A stretch of DNA of 64,000 nucleotides, from positions 33,706-97,705 of the forward strand of contig NZ_JASHKQ010000015.1 of NCBI RefSeq assembly GCF_030056795.1. The letters run 5' to 3'. Source of the DNA: Rhodococcus sp. IEGM 1381 (lineage in GTDB: Bacteria > Actinomycetota > Actinomycetes > Mycobacteriales > Mycobacteriaceae). The position numbers and the translations under genes were made by a program. This document shows, piece after piece, positions 52,648-61,569 of this stretch (its first letter is position 1; every line of letters starts with the position of its first letter). The notes beneath the pieces were generated by a model. It did not search any database and had not been told where the DNA came from. It was given only the letters and a program-made list of their open reading frames with translations.

Positions 52648-53031
52648 TCAGTTCGTGGGTGTCGAGTGCGTGTGGAACGTCTTTGCCACGATCTGCCACT
52701 CACCGTTGGCCTCGAGCAGGTGAAAGAAGTCGCTGAACCGGAAGCCGTCGAGGTTGTCGGAGTCGACGCGCGCACTGGCGACAGTGCCGACGATGTCGAC
52801 GGTCACGATTGCCGAGTTGGGGGTCGAAGGCGTGAAATCGTTGTCGATTCCATCGAACAGCGCCTGGATGGGTGCGCGCGTGACTCCGGACTCGCCCACA
52901 GTGAACATCGCGGCGTCGGGATGGAAAGCAGGCTGCATGATCGAGCTGTCTGCCTTGGCGCAGCTTTCGAGATACTTCGACAGCGTCTTCACGACGGCTG
53001 TGTATTCCTCGACGTAGGTCTTGTCGGTCAT
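52648..53031 (-). CDS. SnoaL/lumazine-binding-like NTF2-fold protein
   Basis: The 127-residue protein has helix EEYTAVVKTLSKYLESCAKADSSIM, strand AMFTVGESGVTRAPIQALFDGI and a terminal WQIVAKTFHTH, typical of NTF2-like putative lumazine-binding proteins. No catalytic role can be assigned. It is the first gene of the operon with the Old Yellow Enzyme and directly faces the TetR operators. Confidence 0.8.
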   Translation of the reverse strand: MTDKTYVEEYTAVVKTLSKYLESCAKADSSIMQPAFHPDAAMFTVGESGVTRAPIQALFDGIDNDFTPSTPNSAIVTVDIVGTVASARVDSDNLDGFRFSDFFHLLEANGEWQIVAKTFHTHSTPTN

Positions 53032-53058
53032 AGGTGCTCCTCGGCATCGTTTGGGGAT

Positions 53059-53099
53059 CTGTAGCGCGCGCTACAGATGCTAATGTAGTGGACGTTACA
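53059..53099. promoter_or_regulatory. Two TetR-type operators in the divergent promoter region
   Basis: CTGTAGCGCGCGCTACAG (53059-53076) is a perfect 18-base palindrome. A second copy, TGTAGTGGACGTTACA (53084-53099), matches its inner 16 bases at 12 positions. They lie between the SnoaL-like and TetR genes and fit repression of both directions. Confidence 0.68.
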
Positions 53100-53123
53100 G
53101 AATTCGTCAAACGGGAGGCTGCC

Positions 53124-53744
53124 ATGCTCGAGGGGACACCGAAGGGCGCTGCGAGGGGACGTAGTCGGGGCTTCGACAAGCAGCTCGCCCTCGAATCGGC
53201 GATGGACATGTTTTGGCAACACGGCTACGAGGGGACGTCCGTCAGTGAGTTGTGTGCGGGTATCGGGATCAAACCTCCGAGCCTGTACGCGGCGTTCGGC
53301 AGCAAAGCGCAACTCTTTCTCGACGTCCTGGAGTACTACGAGCGCACCTACTGGGATCCAGTGTGGGATGCCTTCGAGCGTGAGCCGCACGTGATGAGTG
53401 CATTCAGGCAACTTTTCGAGGACACGGTGAGTGTGATCACCGCGCCAGGCCCACACTTAGGGTGTCTGGTCACCCTCTCGACAGCGAGCTTGGTGGACCG
53501 CGACAGCGATGTTGCACGCGCGCTGGCCGCCATCGGCGACGACGGACTGCGCCGCTTCGAGGCCAAGCTCGATTTCGGGATCGAAGACGGTCAAATCTCC
53601 TCGAACGCAGATACTCTCGCGATCGCCCACGTCGCGAGCATGATCGTCGACGGCCTCGCGATGCGTGCGCATGACCGGATGCCACCTGAGATGTTGCGAC
53701 GGCTGGCGGCGGTGGGAACCGACATGATCCCCGTATCGGACTGA
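53124..53744 (+). CDS. TetR-family regulator of the Old Yellow Enzyme operon
   Basis: This 206-residue protein has a TetR helix-turn-helix of the AcrR/YdeS type: SRGFDKQLALESAMDMFWQHGYEGTSVSEL and KPPSLYAAFGSKAQLF. The ligand domain includes GCLVTLSTASLVDRD. Relatives (AefR/NemR-like) sense electrophiles and control enone reductases, which suits the divergent OYE gene. GGGAGG before ATG 53124 fixes the start. Confidence 0.92.
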   Translation: MLEGTPKGAARGRSRGFDKQLALESAMDMFWQHGYEGTSVSELCAGIGIKPPSLYAAFGSKAQLFLDVLEYYERTYWDPVWDAFEREPHVMSAFRQLFEDTVSVITAPGPHLGCLVTLSTASLVDRDSDVARALAAIGDDGLRRFEAKLDFGIEDGQISSNADTLAIAHVASMIVDGLAMRAHDRMPPEMLRRLAAVGTDMIPVSD

Positions 53745-54247
53745 CGTACCCACTCCCGGCCGAACGCGTCGAGATCCGAGCCGCTCATCGTCTCGCCATC
53801 TACCAGTATGCCCCGCATCCATCCGTACACCCTCTCGTCATTCGAGAGGTCAAGGGTGTGTATTGATGTTGGCCCGTCTGTCGTCCGGACGAGGCCCTAT
53901 GTCGCGGAACTTCTTTCGGCCGCGGTCCAGCGACGGTGGGCCCATCGGGCGGGGGATAGCCGATAGCGGCTGCAGTGTCGAGTCCAACTCGAAGGTTCGG
54001 CGATTAAGTGAAGTTGGTCGAAGTGAGCAGGGGGAGTGGCCATCAAGTCACCTTCGCCGAGGTGTTGTCACGTCGTAGGAGTCAACTCAATACGGTCTCA
54101 GGTCCGTCTGCCGCACGGCTCTATCGATGCGATCGCAAACGTCAACCCGAGTGGTGGACGCTATTCGATGATCTCGCGCAGAGGTAGTAAGTTCTTTCAC
54201 TCTTCGTAGTCCGGTTCTGGCAGACCGAGTGAACAGTGCTTCTGATA
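53745..54247. other. 503-base convergent intergenic region, no gene recognised
   Basis: The region lies between the convergent TetR and glycerate-kinase genes. A minus-strand frame from 53830 (MYGWMRGILVDGETMSGSDL) looks mildly protein-like but continues into the antisense of the TetR gene and has no recognised family. No terminator hairpin could be picked with confidence. Confidence 0.4.
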
Positions 54248-55360
54248 CTAGCCGCGGGGCGATCCCACCACCGAGTCTCGACCAGCAAGTCTGGCCAACT
54301 GTTGACCAGCTTCGATCAACCATCGTCGCGGATCCGCCATGGCCGCCTCACTGCTGCCGGCAAGCTCCGTCAGCGACACTGTCCGCACCTCGACGTCCGA
54401 ATCCACGGCCCCGGCGACCACAGTCACCGGAACGCGAGCGTCCGAACAGATTTGGATCACGTGTCCGACGAGCTTGCCCGTCAGCGACGTGCGATCGAAT
54501 TTGCCCTCACCCGTCACCACGAGGTCGGTGGCAGGAACAGCAGCCGGAAGTCCCGTCAGCTCCGACACCCGTTCCGCCCCGCTGGATACACGAGCCCCCA
54601 ACGTGCACATCCCGAATCCCGCTCCGCCAGCAGCACCGGTTCCCGGCGTGGACGGGTCGGCCGACAGGCCGACTGCGGCGAGCAGATCGGCCCAACGCTT
54701 CAATGCCTCGTCGAGTACCTCGATGTCGGCGGCCGACGCACCCTTCTGCGGCCCGAAGACGTGCGCGGCACCGTCGGGTCCGAACAACACCGCACGCGTA
54801 TCGGTCAGCAATTCGATATCGGACGGCACCCACGCCAGTCCCGACGCGTCCACCGACCGGGCCGCCACCAACCCGGCGCCACCTTCAGGGACGTCCCGAC
54901 CTGATTCGTCCAGAACCCGAACACCGAGCGCGCGAAGCACTCCCAGCCCGCCGTCGGTGGACGCCGAGCCCCCAAGGGCCACTGACATCCGATCCGAGCC
55001 GCTTGCCCGGATCACCTCACCGAGCCCGCGCGTCGTCGCAGTGAATGCATTCAGCGACTCCATCATCGCGATGCCCGAGGACTCCGCCAGCTCGATCACC
55101 GCCCGACCGTCTGCGAGTCTGAGCCACCGCACATCGACCGGCCGACCGTCCGGGCCGCAGACACCGGACGTGGACGACCACGTCGAGCCCGCCGAGCACG
55201 CTGCGAGCACGTCGAGTGTCCCTTCGCCCCCGTCTGCCTGCGGCATCGACACCAGGTCGTCATCGCTGCGGACAGCAGCCCACCCCTCGATCAATGCCGC
55301 GGCGGCATCGACAGCGTCGATGGAGCCTTTGAAGGAATCGGGGGCGAAGAGAACTCTCAT
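54248..55360 (-). CDS. Glycerate 2-kinase family protein
   Basis: The 370-residue protein has the GlxK/GarK pattern: VLFAPDSFKGSIDAVDAA at the N-terminus, PQADGGEGTLD, ALGGSASTDGGLGVLRALG and VTGEGKFDRTSLTGKL. The family phosphorylates D-glycerate to 2-phosphoglycerate, feeding C3 units from glyoxylate or hydroxypyruvate routes into glycolysis. Its ATG overlaps the stop of a 30-codon ORF by four bases. Last gene of the minus-strand operon starting at 60471. Confidence 0.93.
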   Translation of the reverse strand: MRVLFAPDSFKGSIDAVDAAAALIEGWAAVRSDDDLVSMPQADGGEGTLDVLAACSAGSTWSSTSGVCGPDGRPVDVRWLRLADGRAVIELAESSGIAMMESLNAFTATTRGLGEVIRASGSDRMSVALGGSASTDGGLGVLRALGVRVLDESGRDVPEGGAGLVAARSVDASGLAWVPSDIELLTDTRAVLFGPDGAAHVFGPQKGASAADIEVLDEALKRWADLLAAVGLSADPSTPGTGAAGGAGFGMCTLGARVSSGAERVSELTGLPAAVPATDLVVTGEGKFDRTSLTGKLVGHVIQICSDARVPVTVVAGAVDSDVEVRTVSLTELAGSSEAAMADPRRWLIEAGQQLARLAGRDSVVGSPRG

Positions 55361-55449
55361 GCGATCAGGCTTGAGAGAATCAGATCGTGATAGCGCTGCT
55401 TCACCATCTCGATCACACCACCCTTGGACATTCCGATGTCGGTCATCAT
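55357..55449 (-). CDS. 30-residue ORF squeezed between DUF993 and glycerate kinase genes
   Basis: The frame starts with ATG 55449, which overlaps the DUF993 stop, and ends in a TGA that overlaps the glycerate-kinase ATG, each by about four bases. It encodes a short basic-to-hydrophobic peptide containing KGGVIEMVKQRYHDLILSSL. It may be a genuine small protein, a coupling leader for the kinase, or the last piece of a deleted gene. The perfect overlaps at both ends argue for translation. Confidence 0.5.
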   Translation of the reverse strand: MMTDIGMSKGGVIEMVKQRYHDLILSSLIA

Positions 55450-56609
55450 CGGATTCCGACGGTGCTGGCCCATGCGTTGAATCGGTGTGTGGCGAGTTCC
55501 GGATCGCCCAGTAGGCCGGCGGTGTTGGCGAGCGTGAATACGCTGGACAGGTGCACGGCGGAACGGTTGGCATGTAGTCCTGCGACCATCTCGAATGCCG
55601 GCTGATGCCCGCACAGCCAGGACAGGAATGCGATTCCGGTCTTGTAGTTGAATGTCGGGGGCTCGAATATCTTCCGGGATAGCGCAACTGTGGATTCCAT
55701 GACTGCGTCGTAAGTAGCGAGGTCTCCGTCGTCGAGTGCTCGCAGTGCCGACGACGCCGCAGGAGCGACGGCGGCGAACGCGCCCAGTAACGCATCGGAG
55801 TAGCGCCGGCCGTCGCCTCTGATCAACGTTGGATAGTTGAAGTCGTCGCCGGTGAATAACGATGACCCTCGAGGGAGCCGTGATCTGAGGTCGATCTCCA
55901 GTTCCTCCGACAAAAGAGAAACTTTGACGCCGACGACCTTTCCAGGATTTCCCGAGATGATCTGCAACAGCGTTTCCGATGCGTCCGCGTACTCGGTGGT
56001 CCCCCAATAGCCACGCAGATGTGGGTCGAACGCTTCGCCCAGCCAGTGCAGGGTGACCGGATTGGTGGCTTGCGAGATCACCTCGGCGTAGACCGCCTTG
56101 TATTCGTCGGCCGATGCGCCGACCGCAGTGAGGTGCCTCGATGGCATGAGAATGGCGTCGGACCCGGAGCTTTCGACCACCGCGAGTTGCTCGAGGTAGG
56201 CGTCGGTGATCCCTCCGACGGTCAGAGGGCCGGTCCGGTGATCGGTGTTCACACCCGAGATGATGTGCGCCCCGACCGCGTGGGCTTCCTTGGTGCTACG
56301 GGTAATCAGTTCCTTGGTTGCCGGCCAGTCCAGGCCCATATTCCGCTGCGCGGTGTCCATCGCCTCGGCGACGCCGAATCCATACTCGAACAGGTGTCGT
56401 CGGAACGCAAGCGTGCTGTCCCAGTCGATATCAGCCGGAGCGCCTGGGACATTCTGTGCCCCCACGCGAGGGATGACATGGGCGGCCGCGTATACCCGCC
56501 GCTGCGTGAAGTGCCCAGGATGCGTTCGCCACTCGACGGGTGGCCGGACTATAACCTCCGTGCGCTCGCCTACCGCTGTGGCGACAAGGGTTGTCAATTG
56601 TGTGCTCAC
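55446..56609 (-). CDS. DUF993 family protein (aldolase-like TIM barrel)
   Basis: The 387-residue protein matches DUF993, a family related to dihydrodipicolinate-synthase-type barrels: RRVYAAAHVIPR near the start, YGFGVAEAMDTAQRNMGLDW, GVNTDHR, NPVTLHWLGEAFDP and VGVKVSLLSEELE, then FTGDDFNYPTLI. Biochemistry of the family is not known to me. GTG 56609 is chosen because GGAG stands five bases before it. It lies 23 bases after the transporter gene. Confidence 0.85.
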   Translation of the reverse strand: MSTQLTTLVATAVGERTEVIVRPPVEWRTHPGHFTQRRVYAAAHVIPRVGAQNVPGAPADIDWDSTLAFRRHLFEYGFGVAEAMDTAQRNMGLDWPATKELITRSTKEAHAVGAHIISGVNTDHRTGPLTVGGITDAYLEQLAVVESSGSDAILMPSRHLTAVGASADEYKAVYAEVISQATNPVTLHWLGEAFDPHLRGYWGTTEYADASETLLQIISGNPGKVVGVKVSLLSEELEIDLRSRLPRGSSLFTGDDFNYPTLIRGDGRRYSDALLGAFAAVAPAASSALRALDDGDLATYDAVMESTVALSRKIFEPPTFNYKTGIAFLSWLCGHQPAFEMVAGLHANRSAVHLSSVFTLANTAGLLGDPELATHRFNAWASTVGIR

Positions 56610-56632
56610 TGTATCTCCGTGCTCGCGTTGGG

Positions 56633-57925
56633 TCAGCCGAGGGTTTTGCGTTGCTTCCACAGAGTGGCGACCGCGATCAGACCGATACAGCTCGCGACCA
56701 AGACGAAGTAATAGGGCGAACGCAGGTCTCCGGTCTTCTCGACGAGAAGCGTGGCAACGTACGGGGCGCTACCTCCTGCGATCACGACCGAGAAGTTCGT
56801 GACCAGAGCCATTCCGGTATAACGCACCTCGTCATCGAACAGCTGGGGTGAGAGTGTGAACGATGCGACCTGCAGAAAGCTCATGTTGATCATGATGAAG
56901 AAATAGGCAATGGAGGCGAACAGGAAATTACCCATCCCCATCACTACGAGCGCCGGGTAGGTGAGGATTGTGTATCCGAGGATTCCGATCAATGCCACCT
57001 TGAGCGGTCCGATACGGTCGGAGAGTCGACCGGTTAGTGGCATCGCGGCAACCGCAAGAATGATGATGCCGGTGGTCAGCCAGTACACATTCGTCCGGTT
57101 GTACCCGAGGTTATTGACGAGGTAGATCGTCATGAATGTCAGACCGATATACGCACCGCCCTGCATCGCAATTCCGATGCCGAGTGCCTTGGCCAGGGAT
57201 CCCGGGTAGTGGCGCAGAACACGCAGCAGCGGAACGGAATGCTTGGAGCTGAGATCGAGCTCCTTGTCGATGTCCGGAAGCGTGCGTCGAACTAGGAAAC
57301 AGATAATGGTAAGGGGCAAGGCAATGAGAAACGGGATTCGCCATGCCCAGTCGTTGAGCTGGTCAGCGGTGGCGATTCCGGTAACGATACCGGCAACAGC
57401 CGACGCGAGTGCGAAACCGCCGTTTGTTCCCATGGGAACAAACGCACCGAAGGCCGCTTTCTTGCCCGGAGGTGCGGCTTCGGCGATGACGGTTGCTGCG
57501 CCGCCAACTTCACCACCTGCGAAGAAGCCCTGTATCACTCGGACCAGGATGAGCAGGGTGGGTGCGAGTATCCCAATCGTTGCGTGCGTCGGTAAGAGTC
57601 CAATTGCCGTGTTCGCCAATCCGATTCCGATGATGGTGATCATCAGAGCTTTTCGGCGACCGTATTTATCGCCGATGTGTCCGAAGAAGATGCCACCCAG
57701 CGGCCGTACGACATATGCAAGCGCGAAGACGATCAGCGTGGACAGTAACGCGGCGACGGGATCATCGCTGGGGAAGAAAAGTGGCGCGATTATCGTGGCC
57801 ATATAGCCGTACAAGGCGAAATCGTAATATTCAACCAGTGTGCCGATACCACCGGCGAGAGCGACTCTGCGCGGCGCTGATTGCGTACGGGCCGTGCCGG
57901 ACGCCGCGTCAGGAATAGTGGACAT
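56633..57925 (-). CDS. MFS transporter, metabolite:H+ symporter (MHS) family
   Basis: This 430-residue carrier has about 12 hydrophobic segments and MHS signatures EYYDFALYGYMA, VRPLGGIFFGHIGDKYGRRKAL and GFFAGGEVGGAATVIAE. It shares layout and wording with the carrier at 46243 but is clearly distinct. GGAGA precedes ATG 57925. It likely imports the organic acid degraded by the MaoC/CoA-transferase/SDR/DUF993 genes of the same operon. Confidence 0.93.
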   Translation of the reverse strand: MSTIPDAASGTARTQSAPRRVALAGGIGTLVEYYDFALYGYMATIIAPLFFPSDDPVAALLSTLIVFALAYVVRPLGGIFFGHIGDKYGRRKALMITIIGIGLANTAIGLLPTHATIGILAPTLLILVRVIQGFFAGGEVGGAATVIAEAAPPGKKAAFGAFVPMGTNGGFALASAVAGIVTGIATADQLNDWAWRIPFLIALPLTIICFLVRRTLPDIDKELDLSSKHSVPLLRVLRHYPGSLAKALGIGIAMQGGAYIGLTFMTIYLVNNLGYNRTNVYWLTTGIIILAVAAMPLTGRLSDRIGPLKVALIGILGYTILTYPALVVMGMGNFLFASIAYFFIMINMSFLQVASFTLSPQLFDDEVRYTGMALVTNFSVVIAGGSAPYVATLLVEKTGDLRSPYYFVLVASCIGLIAVATLWKQRKTLG

Positions 57926-58004
57926 GTGATATCTCCATCGATAGTGCGTCGGATGGTGTGGACGAACAGGTACGAACTGACAAGGCGCGAAGTCCGTAGT
58001 GAAG

Positions 58005-58763
58005 CTAGCTCAGATAGCCGCCGCCGTTGGGCGACAACGTCTGACCCGTGACGTACGAACTGCCCTCGGAAAGAAGCATTTCGATCAGCGGAACCACTTC
58101 GCTGGTTTCCCCGAATCGGCCGAGTGCGAGTTTGTCCGTCTTCGATTTCTCCCATGCGGGTTCCGCGTGACGAGCCGTCATAGGGGTTCGGATTGGTCCT
58201 GGTGCAACAGAATTGACGCGGATGTCCGGCGCAAGCTCGCGGGCGAGCGCCCTGGTGAGACCTAGGACGCCAGCTTTGGACGCGCTGTACGCAACAGCAT
58301 CCCTCGCGCCCGTGTATGCCAGCTGCGATGACAGCGTCACCACCGAGGCCGATTTGGACCGGCGCAACGCGGGCAAGGCCGACTTGATTGTTAGAAATGT
58401 CCCAGTGAGATTGACCGCCAACACTTTCGACCACGTCGACTCGTCCAAATCGTCGATGGACAATTGCTCCATGACACCTGCGGTCGTCACGATGCTATCG
58501 ATTCGTCCGAATCGGTCCAGTGCTTCGTCGACGAGAACATTGATCGAATCGGTCGAGGTGACGTCGACTTCCGCCCGCACGGAAGCGCGTGCGTTCGGGT
58601 CTATGTCGGAGACCCGTTCGAGTTCGTTGTGTCCGCAGGCGAGAGCGAGTCGCGCATCGGATCGGTACAGCGAACGCGCCAGATCTCCGCCGATCCCGCC
58701 GGAGGCTCCCGTAATGAGCACTACGCGGTCTCGCAACGATTCGGCGGCCTGAGTCAGCCCCAT
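58005..58763 (-). CDS. Short-chain dehydrogenase/reductase
   Basis: The 252-residue classical SDR has TGASGGIGGDLARSLY, TTAGV where NNAG is usual, catalytic Ser in VTLSSQLA and YSASK, and a C-terminal SYVTGQTLSPNGG. The start overlaps the CoA-transferase end by ten bases and has GGAGGAGG upstream. A 3-hydroxyacyl or hydroxy-acid substrate would fit the neighbouring MaoC and CoA-transferase genes. Confidence 0.9.
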   Translation of the reverse strand: MGLTQAAESLRDRVVLITGASGGIGGDLARSLYRSDARLALACGHNELERVSDIDPNARASVRAEVDVTSTDSINVLVDEALDRFGRIDSIVTTAGVMEQLSIDDLDESTWSKVLAVNLTGTFLTIKSALPALRRSKSASVVTLSSQLAYTGARDAVAYSASKAGVLGLTRALARELAPDIRVNSVAPGPIRTPMTARHAEPAWEKSKTDKLALGRFGETSEVVPLIEMLLSEGSSYVTGQTLSPNGGGYLS

Positions 58764-60007
58764 TGGGCATCCTCCTCCGGTGTGAGGTCGTGAGCCTCCG
58801 AGCCGACAACTCCAGCTTTCTGCCAGCTTCGAAGCTCCTCGGTGGTGAATCCAATGGACCTCAAGATCTGTTCGTTGTGTTCGCCGACGCTCGGGGGCGC
58901 TGTGCGCACTCGGCCCGGTGTGTTCGACAGTCGCACCGGCATGCCGACCAGCTTTATGTCGCCGACCTGGGGGTGTGTTGTCTCGGCAATCATGCCGTTG
59001 TGGATTACCTGTGGATCGTTGAAGACAGCCTCGTAGTCGTTGACCGGAGCTGCCAGCAAATCCTCGGAATCGAATCGTTCGAGCGCCTCGTCCAGGTCGA
59101 ACTCCCCGAGCCGCTGACGGAGAATGTCGTAGGTCTCTTCGGTGTTGGCGAGCAAGCCGTCCTGGGTCTGGAATCGCGGATCGTTCGCGATCTCGTCGGA
59201 GAGCCCTAGTGCACGAGACACTCGCTGCCAGGGCTCGTCGACGAACAGCTCTCCGACGAGGACCAGGGCCTTGCTGTCCCGTGTTCCATACGTCGCGTAC
59301 AGCGCGGAGGTATGGCTGTGTGCGATTCCTCGCGTAGGACGGGGATAGTCGCGACCAGTGTTGAGGTGGGTGGTCCCTTCTTGCAGGTGCATCGCCACCG
59401 CAGAACTGAGCAGGTTCGCATCCACGATTTGTCCGCTTCCTGTCCGATCTCTGGCCAGTAGGGCAAGTAACATCCCTTGCGCAAAATGCATCGCCGCCAT
59501 GTAATCCACAGCGTAGGTACCGCTTGCCAGGGGGCCGGTCGTCTGGTCCCCAGTCAACGCCATCAGACCGCCGAGCGCCTGTGCGACCAAGTCCTGCCCG
59601 CGACGATCGCGATAGGGTCCGGTCTGTCCATAACCCGAGGCGTAAGCAGAGATGATTCGCGGGTTGATCACGGAAAGCTGCTCATGCCCGAGTCCGAGTC
59701 GTTCCATCACACCGGGCCGGAAGTTACTTGCGACGATGTCGGTTGTCTCAAGAAGTCGGTCGAGAATTGCACGAGATTCAGGATTCTTCAGATCGATACT
59801 CAAACTCAGCTTGTTTCGATTGTTCGCGGCCCAGTGGGGGCTCATGCCGCGAACACGAGGCCAGTGCTGCCTGCCGATCTCGCCTACATCGATCTTCTCG
59901 ATCTTGATGACCTCCGCACCGAAATCGGCCAGCACCTGCGTTCCAGACGGGCCCTGTTCGAGTTGCGTGAAGTCGAGTACGCGGACGTTGTCGAGTATGT
60001 CCACCAT
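58754..60007 (-). CDS. Family III CoA-transferase (CaiB/BaiF)
   Basis: This 417-residue enzyme has LDFTQLEQGPSGTQVLADFGAEVIKIE at the N-terminus, NRNKLSLSIDLK, VASNFRPGVMERLGLG, and the catalytic Asp in RRGQDLVAQALGG. It transfers CoA between carboxylic acids, activating a substrate for beta-oxidation-like steps. ATG 60007 shares a base with the MaoC stop (TGATG); an in-frame TTG at 60010 is less likely. Confidence 0.92.
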   Translation of the reverse strand: MVDILDNVRVLDFTQLEQGPSGTQVLADFGAEVIKIEKIDVGEIGRQHWPRVRGMSPHWAANNRNKLSLSIDLKNPESRAILDRLLETTDIVASNFRPGVMERLGLGHEQLSVINPRIISAYASGYGQTGPYRDRRGQDLVAQALGGLMALTGDQTTGPLASGTYAVDYMAAMHFAQGMLLALLARDRTGSGQIVDANLLSSAVAMHLQEGTTHLNTGRDYPRPTRGIAHSHTSALYATYGTRDSKALVLVGELFVDEPWQRVSRALGLSDEIANDPRFQTQDGLLANTEETYDILRQRLGEFDLDEALERFDSEDLLAAPVNDYEAVFNDPQVIHNGMIAETTHPQVGDIKLVGMPVRLSNTPGRVRTAPPSVGEHNEQILRSIGFTTEELRSWQKAGVVGSEAHDLTPEEDAQWG

Positions 60008-60471
60008 CAAGCTGCTTCCTTTCCGGTACGGAGAAGTAGGTTCTGTCTGCCGGACTGAACGACCTCGTCGCGTTGGTTGAGAATCTCTACGTCGAAGCCG
60101 AGGACGCCGCGATCTGGGTTGGACCTGCTGACGCGAAGCTCGGCGACGCGGAAGACCACATGGATGGTGTCACCGAGAGCAACAGGAGCACGGAAATTCC
60201 AGTTCTCGATGCCAAGGAACGCGATGACGTTCGTACGTACAAGTCCGGAGCCGAGCATCAGGCCGTGCCCGTAAGAGAGGACAAGCAAGCCATGCGCAAT
60301 TCGGCCGCCGAACTCGGCTGACTCCGCGACCTGGATGCTGACGTGGTGTTCGGCGAGGTCGCCACTCAAAGCCCCGAACAAGGTCACGTCGGATTCGGTG
60401 ATCGTCCGGGTGATGGACTTGAATTCCTGACCCATCTCGAACTCCGACCACTCTAAGTCGTTGGCCTGCAA
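60007..60471 (-). CDS. MaoC-like enoyl-CoA hydratase (hot-dog fold)
   Basis: The 154-residue protein has the hydratase-2 region SGDLAEHHVS...FGGRIAHGLLVLS. The catalytic Asp and His keep their spacing, but the usual Asn-Pro between them is Ala-Glu. The expected reaction is hydration of an enoyl-CoA or dehydration of a hydroxyacyl-CoA. TTG 60471 is supported by AAGGAG six bases upstream. First gene of the seven-gene minus-strand operon, divergent from LysR. Confidence 0.9.
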   Translation of the reverse strand: MQANDLEWSEFEMGQEFKSITRTITESDVTLFGALSGDLAEHHVSIQVAESAEFGGRIAHGLLVLSYGHGLMLGSGLVRTNVIAFLGIENWNFRAPVALGDTIHVVFRVAELRVSRSNPDRGVLGFDVEILNQRDEVVQSGRQNLLLRTGKEAA

Positions 60472-60573
60472 AACAACTCCTTCGGTTTGACATCGGGGTG
60501 TGTTCCTAAGCTAGGCCTCGAACTCAAGGGGAGGAATGCTGCGGGTCACTCCATAGTTCCGAATTTTGGACAC

Positions 60574-60593
60574 GATTCATTTGCGAATCAAAT
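60574..60593. promoter_or_regulatory. LysR-type operator between MaoC operon and LysR gene
   Basis: Overlapping inverted repeats GATTC-ATTTGC-GAATC (60574-60589) and ATTTG-CGAAT-CAAAT (60579-60593) sit in an A/T-rich stretch of the divergent promoter. The second has the T-N11-A form of LysR boxes. Confidence 0.55.
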
Positions 60594-60618
60594 AAATGAG
60601 AAGATAGACTTCGGCATC

Positions 60619-61569
60619 GTGGCGGCCACCGACTTGACCTTGACCGAGATGCGGGCAATCTGCGAGGTGGCCCGTTTGCGAAGCTTCTCCGCCGCGGCGC
60701 GGTCGATGCGTCTGTCGCAGCCGTCGTTGTCAAGACTTATTCGAGACGCTGAACGCGCGATTTCGACACGACTGTTCGAACGCACGACGCGGACGGTCAT
60801 CCCGACGCCGATCTGCGACCGGCTCCTACCGCTACTGAACCACGTCCTCAGCACTCTCAGCTCTGGCCTTGCGGCGATCGACCAGTACGCCAGAGTAGAA
60901 CGCGGTGCGTTGTCCATCGCTACGTTGCCGTCGATTGCAGCTGTACTTCTTCCTGGAATTCTCGAGGTACTGCATCGAGAGCACCCGAACCTCGAGATCA
61001 ACATCTGGGACGGGCCGCACGACGAGGTTGAGCAACTACTCCTCAGCGGCCGAGCGGAAATCGCACTGACCACATGCGTTCCTGACGACGCACGATTCAA
61101 AGCCACTCCGGTATGGGTGGAAGAGTTCTACTCGGTCTCGAGCGACCCCGAGTGGGCACGCGTCAGCCCGCGCCTGTGGGCAGACTTCAAGCAGGTTCCT
61201 TTCGTCACCACGCGAGAGGGAACCAGCATCCGGCTACTCGTCGACCGCGTAATGCACGACACAGGAATCGATCTCGCAATCGAGATCGGTGCCGCTACAG
61301 TCGCAACCCTGGGCGGGCTGATTCGCGGCGGGCTCGGCGTCAGCGCCCTCCCCGCCCTCGAAATTACCGGTTACGGGCTCGGCGACCTGTATGCCGTACC
61401 ACTCGCCGGCCCGGTCGTCCATCGCACGACCGGACTGGTCGCTCCTCACGGCCTACCGGCGACCCCCGCCGCGATTGCTTTTGCGAATACAGTCCAGCGT
61501 CACGCCGCTGACAGCGGCTTTCCCAGTGGCGTCAAGGCCGCCTCGAACGTTAAAGCCGTGCCGGGGTAG
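60619..61569 (+). CDS. LysR-family regulator of the MaoC/CoA-transferase operon
   Basis: The 316-residue protein has the LysR helix-turn-helix (MRAICEVARLRSFSAAARSMRLSQPSLSRLIRDAE) and an effector domain starting near LSIATLPSIAAVLLPGI. GTG 60619 fits the usual distance to the helix-turn-helix; ATG 60649 is possible. The divergent position makes the operon 60471-54248 its likely target. Confidence 0.9.
   Translation: MAATDLTLTEMRAICEVARLRSFSAAARSMRLSQPSLSRLIRDAERAISTRLFERTTRTVIPTPICDRLLPLLNHVLSTLSSGLAAIDQYARVERGALSIATLPSIAAVLLPGILEVLHREHPNLEINIWDGPHDEVEQLLLSGRAEIALTTCVPDDARFKATPVWVEEFYSVSSDPEWARVSPRLWADFKQVPFVTTREGTSIRLLVDRVMHDTGIDLAIEIGAATVATLGGLIRGGLGVSALPALEITGYGLGDLYAVPLAGPVVHRTTGLVAPHGLPATPAAIAFANTVQRHAADSGFPSGVKAASNVKAVPG

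Noticed and set aside
54339..55514. A 391-codon plus-strand frame opposite glycerate kinase
   Set aside because: Ser/Pro/Arg-rich text without motifs, fully antisense to a clear kinase gene.
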